Below the pieces are notes generated by a model, which was given only the letters and a program-made list of their open reading frames with translations, did not search any database and was not told where the DNA came from. The position numbers and the translations under genes are program-made. A DNA stretch of 64,000 bases from JAMQPK01 sp963761975 (lineage in GTDB: Bacteria > Acidobacteriota > Vicinamibacteria > Vicinamibacterales > JAMQPK01), in assembly GCA_963761975.1 (NCBI GenBank), contig CAVXIR010000002.1, positions 2,356,001-2,420,000 on the forward strand, in the 5' to 3' direction. Of the stretch, positions 26,224-34,415 are shown in pieces. Within the stretch, counting starts at the first letter, position 1; each line of letters opens with the position of its first letter.

Positions 26224-28149
26224 TTACCGGCCTTTGTCGTGAACTTCCTTCCGAGCCGTTGCGATAAAGGTATCGAGCGGCTGCGATCCCAGATCGCCCG
26301 CCGACCGGCTTCGCACAGCGACCGCGCCATCCGCCACTTCGCGATCGCCTACGACCAGCATGTAGGGGACCTTCTGAAGCTGCGCCTCACGGATCTTATA
26401 TCCAATCTTCTCCTGGCGCTCATCGACGTGCGGCCGGAAACCTTCGCCGGCCAGCCGCTGCCTGACCTCGTTCGCGTGAGCGACATGTCTGTCGGCAATC
26501 GGCAGCACGATCGCCTGCACCGGGGCAAGCCAGAGCGGGAACGCGCCCGCATAGTGCTCGATGAGAATCGCAATGAAGCGCTCGAAGCTGCCGAAGATGG
26601 CGCGATGAATCACGACCGGCCTGTGCTCGGTATTGTCGGCGCCCGTGTACTTTAAATCGAAGTTCTCCGGCTGCATGTAATCGAGCTGGATCGTGGCGCA
26701 TTGCCACTTCCGGCCAATCGCATCGGTGACGTCAAAATCGATTTTCGGGCCGTAGAAGGCGCCATCTTTCTCATTGATCGTGTAGCTCATGCCGGCACGC
26801 TCGAGCGCGGCTTTCAGCTGCGCCTCGGCATGCCGCCATGTGGCCTCGTCGCCCATGTGATCGTCGGGCATCGTCGACAGCTTGGCGGCGTAGGGCAAGG
26901 CGAAATCGCCGTACACCCGCTGCACCAGGCGGATGAGCCGTTCGACCTCGTCCCCAATCTGCTCGGGCGTGACAAAGCAATGGGCATCGTCCTGCGAGAA
27001 CTGGCGCACCCGCGTCAAACCGGACAGCACTCCTGAAGCTTCGTTGCGGTGCAGCGGCGTCTGCTCGTGAAAGCGCAGCGGCAAATCGCGATAACTGTGC
27101 ACCTGGCTCGCGTAGGTCAGGAAATGGCCGGGGCAATTCATCGGCTTCACACTCATCGTCTCGCCTTCCGATTCGATGAGAAACATGTTCACCTGGTAGT
27201 GCTTCCAATGGCCCGAACGTTCCCACAAGGCCTTGTTGTAGACGAGCGGCGTCTTCACCTCGACATAGCCCGCCGGGAACAGCACCTCACGCATGTAGTT
27301 CGCCAGGAGGTTGTACAGCGTCGTGCCTTTGTCGAGCCAGAATGCGGCGCCGGGAGCCCACTGGTGAAACGTGAACAGCCCGAGCTCGCGCCCCAGCTTG
27401 CGGTGGTCGCGCTTCTTCGCTTCTTCAATCTGCGTGAGATACGCCTGCAGATCCTTGTCGGCGAAGAATGCCGTGCCGTAGATGCGCTGCATCGGCTGGT
27501 TGCGCGCATCGCCTTTCCAGTAGGCATTCGATGTGGTCAACAGCTTGAACGCCTTCAACCTGCCGCTTGTCGGCACGTGAGGCCCGACGCAGAAATCGAC
27601 GAAGAGATCGCGATCCCTGATCGTATAGACCGATACGTCTTTCTGGCCTTCTGTCTTCTCCTCAATCAGCTGCACCTTCAGCGGTTCGCCGCGATCCCCG
27701 AAGAAGCGAATCGCCTCGTCGCGCGGCCACATCTGACGCTCGTAAATGTAATCGCCCGCGGCGATTTCCTTCATCCGCTGCTCGATGGCGGCAAGATCTT
27801 CGGGCACGAACGGCCGCTCGACGACAAAGTCGTAGAAGAAACCTTCGTCGGTTGGGGGACCGATCCCGCACTGCACGTTCGGGAAGAGCTGCGTCACCGC
27901 GGCGGCAAGGAGGTGGGCGGTGCTGTGGCGGTACACCGTCAGCGCCTCGGGATCTTTCGCCGTGATCACCCGAACCTTCGCGTCTTCCTGGAGCGGATAC
28001 GTGAGATCGACAAGGCGGTCGTTTACCATGCCCGCGTACGCAGCCTGCGCGAGGCGAGGCGATATCGACGCGGCGATGTCGCCGACAGTCGTTCCGCCGG
28101 AGACCGACTTTGTCGACCCGTCGGGGAGGGTGATGGTGAGTTGGGACAA
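26224..28149 (-). CDS. thrS: Threonyl-tRNA synthetase
   Basis: 641 residues, full length. Domains in order: TGS (LTITLPDGSTKSVSGG), N2 editing domain with HSTAHLLAAAV and the FVDFCVGPHVP region, class II core with MSVKPMNCPGHFLTY and RVRQFSQDDAHCF, then IDFDVTDAIGRKWQCATIQLD region and anticodon domain (FPLWLAPVQAIVLP). TTG 28149 is the only usable start in frame and has no clear Shine-Dalgarno sequence; a heptamer palindrome begins seven bases upstream. It leads the thrS-infC-rpmI-rplT-pheS-pheT cluster, a classical order. Confidence 0.97.
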   Translation of the reverse strand: MSQLTITLPDGSTKSVSGGTTVGDIAASISPRLAQAAYAGMVNDRLVDLTYPLQEDAKVRVITAKDPEALTVYRHSTAHLLAAAVTQLFPNVQCGIGPPTDEGFFYDFVVERPFVPEDLAAIEQRMKEIAAGDYIYERQMWPRDEAIRFFGDRGEPLKVQLIEEKTEGQKDVSVYTIRDRDLFVDFCVGPHVPTSGRLKAFKLLTTSNAYWKGDARNQPMQRIYGTAFFADKDLQAYLTQIEEAKKRDHRKLGRELGLFTFHQWAPGAAFWLDKGTTLYNLLANYMREVLFPAGYVEVKTPLVYNKALWERSGHWKHYQVNMFLIESEGETMSVKPMNCPGHFLTYASQVHSYRDLPLRFHEQTPLHRNEASGVLSGLTRVRQFSQDDAHCFVTPEQIGDEVERLIRLVQRVYGDFALPYAAKLSTMPDDHMGDEATWRHAEAQLKAALERAGMSYTINEKDGAFYGPKIDFDVTDAIGRKWQCATIQLDYMQPENFDLKYTGADNTEHRPVVIHRAIFGSFERFIAILIEHYAGAFPLWLAPVQAIVLPIADRHVAHANEVRQRLAGEGFRPHVDERQEKIGYKIREAQLQKVPYMLVVGDREVADGAVAVRSRSAGDLGSQPLDTFIATARKEVHDKGR

Positions 28150-28155
28150 AGGGTG

Positions 28156-28213
28156 GTGAGTCTGGAATCTACAATCTGAAATCTAAAATCTAGAACGACA
28201 ATCTGAGACTGAA
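28156..28213. repeat. Heptamer repeat, AATCTnn word family (locus J)
   Basis: AATCTAC, AATCTGA, AATCTAA, AATCTAG, then AATCTGA and GACTGAA, preceded by GAGTCTGG. Period seven. The opposite-strand arm is short, so the palindrome is weak. It separates tRNA-Val from thrS. Confidence 0.7.
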
Positions 28214-28223
28214 AACGAAAAAG

Positions 28224-28299
28224 TGGTAGGCGCGGGTGGAATCGAACCACTGACCTCCTGCGTGTCAAGCAGGCGCTCTAACCGCTGAGCTACGCGCCT
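28224..28299 (-). tRNA. tRNA-Val (anticodon GAC)
   Basis: 76 nt including an encoded CCA (28224-28226). Acceptor AGGCGCG pairs with CGCGCCT; D arm GCTC/GAGC; anticodon stem CCTGC/GCAGG with loop TTGACAC, giving anticodon GAC for valine; T loop TTCGATT. All arms close, apart from one mismatch in the T stem. It lies upstream of thrS on the same strand. Confidence 0.95.
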
Positions 28300-28375
28300 A
28301 TGCCACCCCCGCGGTGGGGGACCCGGCGTCTCACCACATAGGCAACATCAGAACGAAAAATTATAGCAGGTTGGC

Positions 28376-29545
28376 TCAAGCGGCTTTCTTCGAGCTCAAT
28401 CTTTCGATCGCCCGCTGCAATATCAGATCGGCGGGCGGCGGTGCGCCGAACTCCCCTTCGGGCTGATCGACGACGACCTCCGGTTCGAGGCCTTTGGCCT
28501 GAATCTGGGCGCCAGCGGGCGTGAGATAGCGCGTCGAGGTGATCCACAGTGCAGTGCCATCCGGGAGCTTTACGATTTCCTGCACGCCCGTTCGCCCCAC
28601 CGTACGCTCCCCGATGAGCTCTGCACGCTTGTTGCCGGCAAGCGCCGCGGCGAAGACTTCGGCGGGACCCGAGGTGCCCGAGTCGACCAGCAGTGTGACC
28701 GGAAGCGCGACGGTGCCGTCGCCTTTTTCGGCCGCAATCTTTACCTGACCACCGGCTCGCGACTCGCGAACGGAGAGCGTGCCCGAACCCACAAACAGCC
28801 GGGCGGCGTTGATGCCTTCGGTGAGCTCGCCGGCCGCCGTGTTGCGCACGTCGACAATCAGTCGCGTCGCGCCCCCCTTGGCCAACGACGCAACCTGCGA
28901 CCGCAGCTGCTCGGCCACGCGCCGGCCGAACGATGCGACGCGCAGGTAGCCAATCCCATCGCCCTGGACGCGGCTTCGCACTTCAACGGTGGGAGGGGCC
29001 TCGCGCGTCAACTCGAGGACGTGGGGCTCGGCCGTGCCGCCCCCGCGAATGACCGTCAGCTTCACCTTGGAGCCGGGCGCGCCGGACAGCAACCGCATTC
29101 CCTCAAACGCCGACATGTCGCGTGTCGGCCGCGAATCGACCAGGCGCACGAAGTCGCCCGGGCGGACTCCCGCCTTTGCGGCAGGGGAGTCGTCGCGCGC
29201 GGCAACGACGCGAAGGTAATACTGGTGTGTCAGCGTGATCCCGACATCGGCGGGACCGGTCTGATCGGCGCTTTCCAGCTGACGAACCTGCGGCTGGGTG
29301 AGATAGGCGCTGTCGGAGTCGAGCCCTTCGGCCAGGCCGCGCATCGCGCCGCGCATGACGCTGTCCATGTTGGGCTGCTCAACATAGTTGCTCATGATGA
29401 GCGACACGACATCGTGAAACACCCGTAACGTAGCGAAGGTTTCGTCGGTGCGCGCCATCGCGTGTCCGAGAAGCCCCCCGATGACGGTGAAGGCGATCAC
29501 CGGAGCCGAAACGAGAATCGTGATGAGGCGGGTGCGTGAGGTCAT
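28376..29545 (-). CDS. S41 (CtpA-like) peptidase family protein with altered catalytic dyad
   Basis: 389 residues. N-terminal anchor TILVSAPVIAFTVIGGLLG, PDZ domain (residues about 95-170 with SPAAKAGVRPGDFVRLV) and a C-terminal S41 fold (IGYLRVASFG, LIVDVRNTAAGEL). In active carboxy-terminal proteases the nucleophile lies in SASASE and the base in GKGxVQ. Here the equivalent segments are DSGTSGPAE and GERTVGRTGVQ: the Ser position aligns with Gly 293 and the Lys with Arg 318. The protein may be a non-catalytic scaffold or use another nucleophile (Ser 292). It lies downstream of an EnvC-like gene. Confidence 0.88.
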   Translation of the reverse strand: MTSRTRLITILVSAPVIAFTVIGGLLGHAMARTDETFATLRVFHDVVSLIMSNYVEQPNMDSVMRGAMRGLAEGLDSDSAYLTQPQVRQLESADQTGPADVGITLTHQYYLRVVAARDDSPAAKAGVRPGDFVRLVDSRPTRDMSAFEGMRLLSGAPGSKVKLTVIRGGGTAEPHVLELTREAPPTVEVRSRVQGDGIGYLRVASFGRRVAEQLRSQVASLAKGGATRLIVDVRNTAAGELTEGINAARLFVGSGTLSVRESRAGGQVKIAAEKGDGTVALPVTLLVDSGTSGPAEVFAAALAGNKRAELIGERTVGRTGVQEIVKLPDGTALWITSTRYLTPAGAQIQAKGLEPEVVVDQPEGEFGAPPPADLILQRAIERLSSKKAA

Positions 29546-29653
29546 TTTTTTGTTACGGGCCGCTCCGCCGTTCGCTTGCGTCCCTCGACGTTGCTCGGGA
29601 CGCTCCGAGCTTTTGTCGAGGGGCGGGGGCCCTATGCCCCGCGCCGCTCGCGG

Positions 29654-30838
29654 CTAACGTTTCTTGAGCCATTCTAACGGATCGACCGGCTTGCCGTCGA
29701 CGCGCATCTCGAAGTACAGGCCGGGGATTCCGGCGAGCACGCGGCCTGCCGTGCCGACCTGGTCACCCCGTTCCACCTTGGCGTCGCGTTCGGCCTGGAC
29801 CGCCCCGAGCTGGCCGTACAACGAAAAAGTCTGTGCGCCGTGATCGATGATGACAAGCGTGCCGTACCCCGTGAATGGGCCGGTATAAATGATTGTACCG
29901 TCGTGAACCACGCGAACGGGGGCGCCTTCCTGCGCGCTGAACTGTACGCCGTTCTGGGCCGGGGCGGCAGCGATGCCTGATCCGCGGCGTCCGAACGATG
30001 TGAGCATGCGGCCGGTCACCGGCCAGTCGAGATCGCCGCGAAACGGGCGAATCGGGAGCGCAGAGCCGTCGACGGCGGGCCGCGGCGTGCCCGTGTTCAA
30101 CGCGTTGAGGGTCTGCTGCAGCTTGAGCTGCGCAGCCTGAAGTTCTGCGGCGAACTCGGCCGTGAGATCGCGGCGTGAATCGATTTGCACGATGAGCTGT
30201 GCGTGTGACGCGGCCGCCCGCTCGGCGGCTCCGCGCGCCGCTGCGGCAGCTTGCTGCAGTTTCGACATCTCGGCGCGCCGTTTCTCGAGCGTGCCGTTGG
30301 CCGCGCGCAGCCGCGAGAGATTCTGTTTGTGCTGTTCTGCTCGATGGCGATCGATCGACGCGACCGCCGCCACCATTCGATAGGCGCGTCCGAATTCCTT
30401 CAAATCGGATGCATTGAACAGCAGACGCACGTAGCCGGCACTGCCCAGCTTGTAGAGCTCGACCATGCGCGTTTCGAGAACCGGTCCCGACGCCGCGGTC
30501 TGCTCCTCGAGGGCATCGATTTGATTGCCGATGCTTCCGAGTTCGAGCGCAACCTTGTGGGCATCGGCCTGGATCTGCTTCAGCTGCTCGGTCTTGAGAT
30601 CGCGTTCGACTTCGAGTCGTCGGAGGTCGACGAGGAGCGAGCGCTGCTGTTTTGCGAGCGCATCGGCTTCGCGCTGGAGCGCGACGAGGCGGGCATTTGC
30701 GCGGCGCGCCTGGCTCTCCGTCCGCGCGCGATCGCTGGTTTGCGCGCCGACGATCGCGATGGCGCACACGATGACGAGAACGCAGATGGTCGATGGTCGG
30801 TGGGCCAAGGGCAATCGGCCACGGTCTGTCATGGTCAC
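29654..30838 (-). CDS. EnvC-like murein hydrolase activator (degenerate M23 domain)
   Basis: 394 residues. Signal-like segment STICVLVIVCAIAIVGA, then a long coiled coil (residues about 35-240), then an M23/LytM domain. The zinc ligands are lost: the expected HxGxD is QNGVQFS, and the second His site is LYGQL. The C-terminal LYFEMRVDGKPVDPLEWL matches EnvC. EnvC-type proteins do not cut peptidoglycan themselves but activate amidases, usually under FtsEX control. No ftsEX is in the window. Placed 108 bases upstream of the S41-like gene, same strand. A start a few codons later (ATG in MTDRG) is possible. Confidence 0.9.
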   Translation of the reverse strand: MTMTDRGRLPLAHRPSTICVLVIVCAIAIVGAQTSDRARTESQARRANARLVALQREADALAKQQRSLLVDLRRLEVERDLKTEQLKQIQADAHKVALELGSIGNQIDALEEQTAASGPVLETRMVELYKLGSAGYVRLLFNASDLKEFGRAYRMVAAVASIDRHRAEQHKQNLSRLRAANGTLEKRRAEMSKLQQAAAAARGAAERAAASHAQLIVQIDSRRDLTAEFAAELQAAQLKLQQTLNALNTGTPRPAVDGSALPIRPFRGDLDWPVTGRMLTSFGRRGSGIAAAPAQNGVQFSAQEGAPVRVVHDGTIIYTGPFTGYGTLVIIDHGAQTFSLYGQLGAVQAERDAKVERGDQVGTAGRVLAGIPGLYFEMRVDGKPVDPLEWLKKR

Positions 30839-31023
30839 TGGTCGTCCGCCTTCGCACCTGCGGCACTTCGGCCAGACAAGTCGATCGTTGCCAAAGTGTG
30901 AATTGATTTGAGGCAGGCGATAATTTTATCACCCGACTCCGCGCACGGCTACCGAGGGTCGCGCGTCGGCGTGACACGTGTGCGATCTGTTTATCGGACC
31001 AACGACCATGACCGACCATCGAC

Positions 31024-31092
31024 CCGCCTTCGCGCAAAGCGCTTCGGCGCGGCAGGCTCCGCCCTTGCGTAGACCGCTTCGGCGAGGCAGGC
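31024..31092. repeat. GC-rich element with CGCTTCGGCG and GGCAGGC words, copy 1
   Basis: CGCCTTCGCG, then CGCTTCGGCGCGGCAGGC and, after a spacer, CGCTTCGGCGAGGCAGGC. A related copy lies at 33284-33327. It occupies the divergent region between the EnvC-like gene and ruvX. Confidence 0.6.
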
Positions 31093-31111
31093 TGGTGCTA
31101 CTCTCGTAATG

Positions 31112-31540
31112 ATGCGCATCGTCGGCATCGACCTTGGCGAGCGGCGGATCGGCATTGCAGTGAGCGACACCACCGCGACGCTGGCGCGGCCGCTGAAGAC
31201 GATCGAACGCGGAATGTCTGACGCTGTGGCCGTTGAGCATCTGCGATTGACGATTACGGCGCTCGCTGCCGAGGAGGAGGTTGGTTCGGTGGTGGTCGGA
31301 CTTCCGAAGCATCTGGACGGTTCGCCAAATCTCCAAACGTCACGCGTGGAAAAGATGGTGGCCATGCTGACGTCGCAACTCACCATTCCCGTTCTGACCC
31401 AGGACGAGCGGCTGTCGAGTCACGAGGCAGACGAGCGCCTGAAGCTCCGCGAGAAGGACTGGCGCCGGCGAAAAGCGAAGCTCGATGCCGCCGCCGCGGC
31501 GGTGATTCTCCAGGACTATCTTGACGCGCGAAGGAGATAA
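31112..31540 (+). CDS. ruvX: Putative pre-16S rRNA nuclease / Holliday-junction resolvase YqgF
   Basis: 142 residues from ATG 31112 (31109 is an alternative ATG). RNase H-like fold: first catalytic Asp in MRIVGIDLGERRIGIAVSD, VVVGLPKHLDGSPN, conserved QDERLSSHEAD and the final Asp-bearing segment KLDAAAAAVILQDYLD. YqgF is essential in many bacteria and matures the 16S rRNA 5' end. It is followed after 47 bases by mltG, a frequent neighbour. Confidence 0.93.
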   Translation: MRIVGIDLGERRIGIAVSDTTATLARPLKTIERGMSDAVAVEHLRLTITALAAEEEVGSVVVGLPKHLDGSPNLQTSRVEKMVAMLTSQLTIPVLTQDERLSSHEADERLKLREKDWRRRKAKLDAAAAAVILQDYLDARRR

Positions 31541-31587
31541 GTCGTGAGGAGTAAGGGGCATAACTTGAAAGCCGCGGGCGACTAAAA

Positions 31588-32637
31588 ATGAAGCGAGCGT
31601 TCTTGTTTCTTATCGCCCTTGTTGTTATCGCCGCCGCCGGCGTTGCCGGCACGCTGTACAGGCGCACGAGCGAGCCGTTCAAGGGGTATGAGGCGAACGA
31701 GCAGTTCGTCACGATCGAGCCGGGCAGCAGCACGCGCGCCATCACACAACGGCTCATTGCGGCCGGCGTGGTGAGAGACGATGCGACGTTCCGCGCCGCG
31801 CTGTGGCGCACGGGGCGCGCACGGAGTCTGCAGGCCGGAGAGTTTCGCTTCGAAAGACCGATGACGCCGACCGAGGTCGTCGAAAAAATCGCCAGGGGTG
31901 AGGTCTATAACCGGCGTGTCACGTTCCCCGAAGGCCTGACGATTCAGGAGATGGCGCGCATCTACGAACAACAGGGATTTGGCAAGGCATCGGCCTTTGT
32001 CAGCGCCGCCCGCGACACGACCGCGATTCGCGATATCGATCCGGCAGCCGCCGACCTCGAAGGTTATCTCTTTCCCGAAACGTATGCGCTGACGCGTGAT
32101 ACGGACGCCGCGAAACTCGTGGCGTTGATGGTCGGGCGGTTCAGAGAGCTGTTCACGACAGAGATGCAGCAGAGGGCGCAGGCGCTCGACTTCACGCCCC
32201 GGCAGGCCGTCACGCTGGCATCGCTCGTCGAGAAGGAAACGGCACGTCCATCCGAGCGCCCGATGGTCGCCGCTGTTTATTTGAACAGGCTGAAGGTCGG
32301 AATGGGGATGCAGGCCGATCCGACCGTGATCTACGCGCTGCAGCGTGCCGGGCGGTACGACGGCAACCTGCGGCGGGACGATCTGCAGTTCGATTCACCC
32401 TACAACACATATCGGTACGCGGGGCTGCCTCCTGGACCAATCGCATCGCCTGGGTTGGCATCACTGCAGGCTGCAGTCGCTCCGGCAACGGTCGACTATA
32501 TCTATTTTGTCAGCCGCAACGACGGCTCACACGTCTTCGCACGCACGCTGGCCGAGCATAACGAGAACGTGCATCAGTTTCAGGTGCAGTATTTTCGAGA
32601 TCAGCGCGCCGCCGAGCGCGCGGGCGCGAAGAAATAG
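31588..32637 (+). CDS. mltG: Endolytic murein transglycosylase MltG
   Basis: 349 residues. N-terminal transmembrane anchor AFLFLIALVVIAAAGVAG, a LysM-like subdomain with QFVTIEPGSSTRAITQRL, and the YceG catalytic domain: VTFPEGLTIQEMARI, LEGYLFPETY, SLVEKETARPSERP with the catalytic Glu, AAVYLNRLKVGMGMQADPT and YNTYRYAGLPPGPIASPG. MltG cuts nascent glycan strands at the inner membrane and sets their length. It ends ten bases from a convergent small gene. Confidence 0.96.
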   Translation: MKRAFLFLIALVVIAAAGVAGTLYRRTSEPFKGYEANEQFVTIEPGSSTRAITQRLIAAGVVRDDATFRAALWRTGRARSLQAGEFRFERPMTPTEVVEKIARGEVYNRRVTFPEGLTIQEMARIYEQQGFGKASAFVSAARDTTAIRDIDPAAADLEGYLFPETYALTRDTDAAKLVALMVGRFRELFTTEMQQRAQALDFTPRQAVTLASLVEKETARPSERPMVAAVYLNRLKVGMGMQADPTVIYALQRAGRYDGNLRRDDLQFDSPYNTYRYAGLPPGPIASPGLASLQAAVAPATVDYIYFVSRNDGSHVFARTLAEHNENVHQFQVQYFRDQRAAERAGAKK

Positions 32638-32647
32638 TAAACGGTCT

Positions 32648-32920
32648 CTATTGGCGAGGCGGGTATTTGTCGGTCTTGCGAGTTCGCAGATGACGGGGAG
32701 GGCGAGGTGGAGTGGTGCGATCGGGGCGCACCCAGCCGTCGAGCTTCAGCCAGTGTTCGAGCGCGCGTCGCCGCCGAATCAATTCGGACGGGTCATCAGA
32801 CGTTTCCACGTGAAGGCGTCCATCGTTCGAAGTCCAGACGAGCTCGTACTCACGCCCCGAAGCCGCCTGCCGAATCTCACACTGAAGGCGTTCACCAGGA
32901 CGCTCGAAGAACCAAATCAT
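32648..32920 (-). CDS. Small conserved-looking protein, unknown function
   Basis: 90 residues. Begins MIWFFERPGERLQCEIR, followed by YELVWTSNDGRLHVE and a helix SELIRRRRALEHWLKLDGW; the tail is Pro/Arg-rich and probably disordered. Short proteins with this MIWFFER opening are familiar from acidobacterial genomes, but I know of no function. It converges on mltG. Confidence 0.6.
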   Translation of the reverse strand: MIWFFERPGERLQCEIRQAASGREYELVWTSNDGRLHVETSDDPSELIRRRRALEHWLKLDGWVRPDRTTPPRPPRHLRTRKTDKYPPRQ

Positions 32921-32959
32921 CCGTCACGATATCGGTGGGTGTGTGGTTGTCCTGCAGGG

Positions 32960-33304
32960 TTACAGATACTTTCCGATGAAGCGTTCAGTCAGATTGGCGG
33001 TGATGATGCCGGCGCCGAGCACCCACACCATCCACACACGAACTTCGACGAGTCCGAGTGCACTTCCGGCCAGCAGCGTCGCCGCCAGCAGGTAGACCGG
33101 CGCTGAGACCACTGAGTGAGTGCGGCGCGACCGCACGGCGTTGGCGGTGAAGAAGCAGGTCCACATCAGCAGGACTATGCTGCCTAACCACGCGCGCGCG
33201 TGCGGAAAGGTGGCAAATGGCACCGCCGCGCACAACGTGATCGCGATGGTCAGCCAGAACAGTTGTGTTCCGACCAAATCTGCCCGCCTTCGCGCCTCCT
33301 GCAT
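32960..33304 (-). CDS. Small membrane protein, unknown function
   Basis: 114 residues if started at ATG 33304 (MQEARRRADLVGTQLF). Hydrophobic segments: FWLTIAITLCAAVPFATF, LGSIVLLMWTCFFTANAV, VSAPVYLLAATLLAGSALGL and VWMVWVLGAGIITANL, so three or four membrane helices. The longer frame upstream is low-complexity and overlaps another gene. The chosen start lies inside a GC-rich repeat (33284-33327). Confidence 0.5.
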   Translation of the reverse strand: MQEARRRADLVGTQLFWLTIAITLCAAVPFATFPHARAWLGSIVLLMWTCFFTANAVRSRRTHSVVSAPVYLLAATLLAGSALGLVEVRVWMVWVLGAGIITANLTERFIGKYL

Positions 33305-33327
33305 CGATCGCTTCGGCGTGGCAGGCC
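33284..33327. repeat. GC-rich element with CGCTTCGGCG and GGCAGGC words, copy 2
   Basis: CCCGCCTTCGCGCC on one side and CGCTTCGGCGTGGCAGGCC on the other, the same words as 31024-31092. It covers the start region of the small membrane protein. Confidence 0.55.
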
Positions 33328-33357
33328 CGCTGAATGAGCCCGACACTCTCCGCTCCG

Positions 33358-33648
33358 TCAGTGCGGATATCCGGCGGCGTCGAGAGCCGCCTTGAGGTCG
33401 CGTGTCGCTATGTGGACAGGTTCGGTAAAACCCGTACCGGGGTTTAACACCATGTGGAGCAGCGTATAGGCGGCGAAGCGAAGCCCTTCGGCATGAAATT
33501 GCTTGATGGCGAGCTCCAAGCGATCGCATTGGTCCAACGCCCGTGCCACTTCGGGCGTCTTCGGGTCGCTTTTCAGCGCTGAGCGAACGGAATCAAGCGC
33601 CAGGAGCACCGCAGCTTTGTTGGCGTCGTTCTTGTTAGTGATTGTCAT
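33358..33648 (-). CDS. Small protein, unknown function
   Basis: 96 residues starting MTITNKNDANKAAVLLALD. Mostly helical by composition (VRSALKSDPKTPEVARALDQC, LELAIKQFHAEGLRFAAYTLLHMVL). No signal peptide or known motif. It is divergent from the TetR regulator, starts 60 bases apart. No function proposed. Confidence 0.5.
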   Translation of the reverse strand: MTITNKNDANKAAVLLALDSVRSALKSDPKTPEVARALDQCDRLELAIKQFHAEGLRFAAYTLLHMVLNPGTGFTEPVHIATRDLKAALDAAGYPH

Positions 33649-33707
33649 GAGAAAAGCGGCGGAATCCTAACATGAATCGACATGTTCGATTCCTGGTCAG
33701 GGGTCAA

Positions 33708-34394
33708 ATGGGCATAAGGGAGCGTCAAAGCAGAGAACGAGACACGGTGAGGCGGAAGATCCTCAACGCGGCACGTACGCTGTTCCTCAACGAGGGATAC
33801 GCGAACGTCTCCATGCGTAAGATTGCTGAACAGATTGAATACAGCCCGGGCGCAATCTACAGCTATTTCACCAGCAAGGAAGACATCTTCTTCGCGCTGG
33901 CCGAAGAGGGATTGCAGTTTGTCCGCACGCATTGCTCGGCCGGGCTCCACGCAAACTCGCCGCTCGATCGCGTCCGCGACGCCCTGTGGCGTTTTTACAC
34001 GTTCAGCAAGGAGCAGCCGGAATATTTTTCCCTGATCTTCGTCGACGGGGCAGTCCCTCGCATCAGCCGCGATTGGGAACGCTTCAGCTCGATGCGGGAG
34101 TTGCGGTCCGACATCGAACACGAGATCCAGCGGTGTATTGATCAGGATCTGTTTCCGGGTGTGGAATCGCCTGGCGCGATCTTCAGGATTCTCTGGACTG
34201 CGGCTTATGGAGCCGCCGTATTCCGCTTGAGCCACCGGCTGGCTCCGGGTGAAGACAGCGATGCGCTGGCGCACGACCTGCTCGACGCCGCGCTGGCCGG
34301 CCTGCGGCATGGTGTCGAATTACACTTTACCGCGGCATCGGACCCCCGCGAGCCGCTCGAAACGAGCGACCCAGGCGTCGGCGCGACAGTCTGA
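33708..34394 (+). CDS. TetR/AcrR family transcriptional regulator
   Basis: 228 residues from ATG 33708 (MGIRERQSRERDTVRRK). The DNA-binding domain is clear: ILNAARTLFLNEGYANVSMRKIAEQIEYSPGAIYSYFTSKED in consecutive blocks, with the recognition helix near SPGAIYSYF. The C-terminal ligand domain (residues 70-210) has FSKEQPEYFSLIFVDGAVP and resembles the WHG type. Its target is not adjacent in any obvious way; the neighbours are a small unknown gene and a convergent winged-helix gene. Confidence 0.92.
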   Translation: MGIRERQSRERDTVRRKILNAARTLFLNEGYANVSMRKIAEQIEYSPGAIYSYFTSKEDIFFALAEEGLQFVRTHCSAGLHANSPLDRVRDALWRFYTFSKEQPEYFSLIFVDGAVPRISRDWERFSSMRELRSDIEHEIQRCIDQDLFPGVESPGAIFRILWTAAYGAAVFRLSHRLAPGEDSDALAHDLLDAALAGLRHGVELHFTAASDPREPLETSDPGVGATV

Positions 34395-34415
34395 CGCGCC
34401 GACCCCAACTGGTCG

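Noticed and set aside
29763..31037. 424-codon ORF overlapping the EnvC-like gene in another frame
   Set aside because: Arg/Ser-rich composition typical of an off-frame translation of high-GC DNA; the EnvC frame has clear domains.
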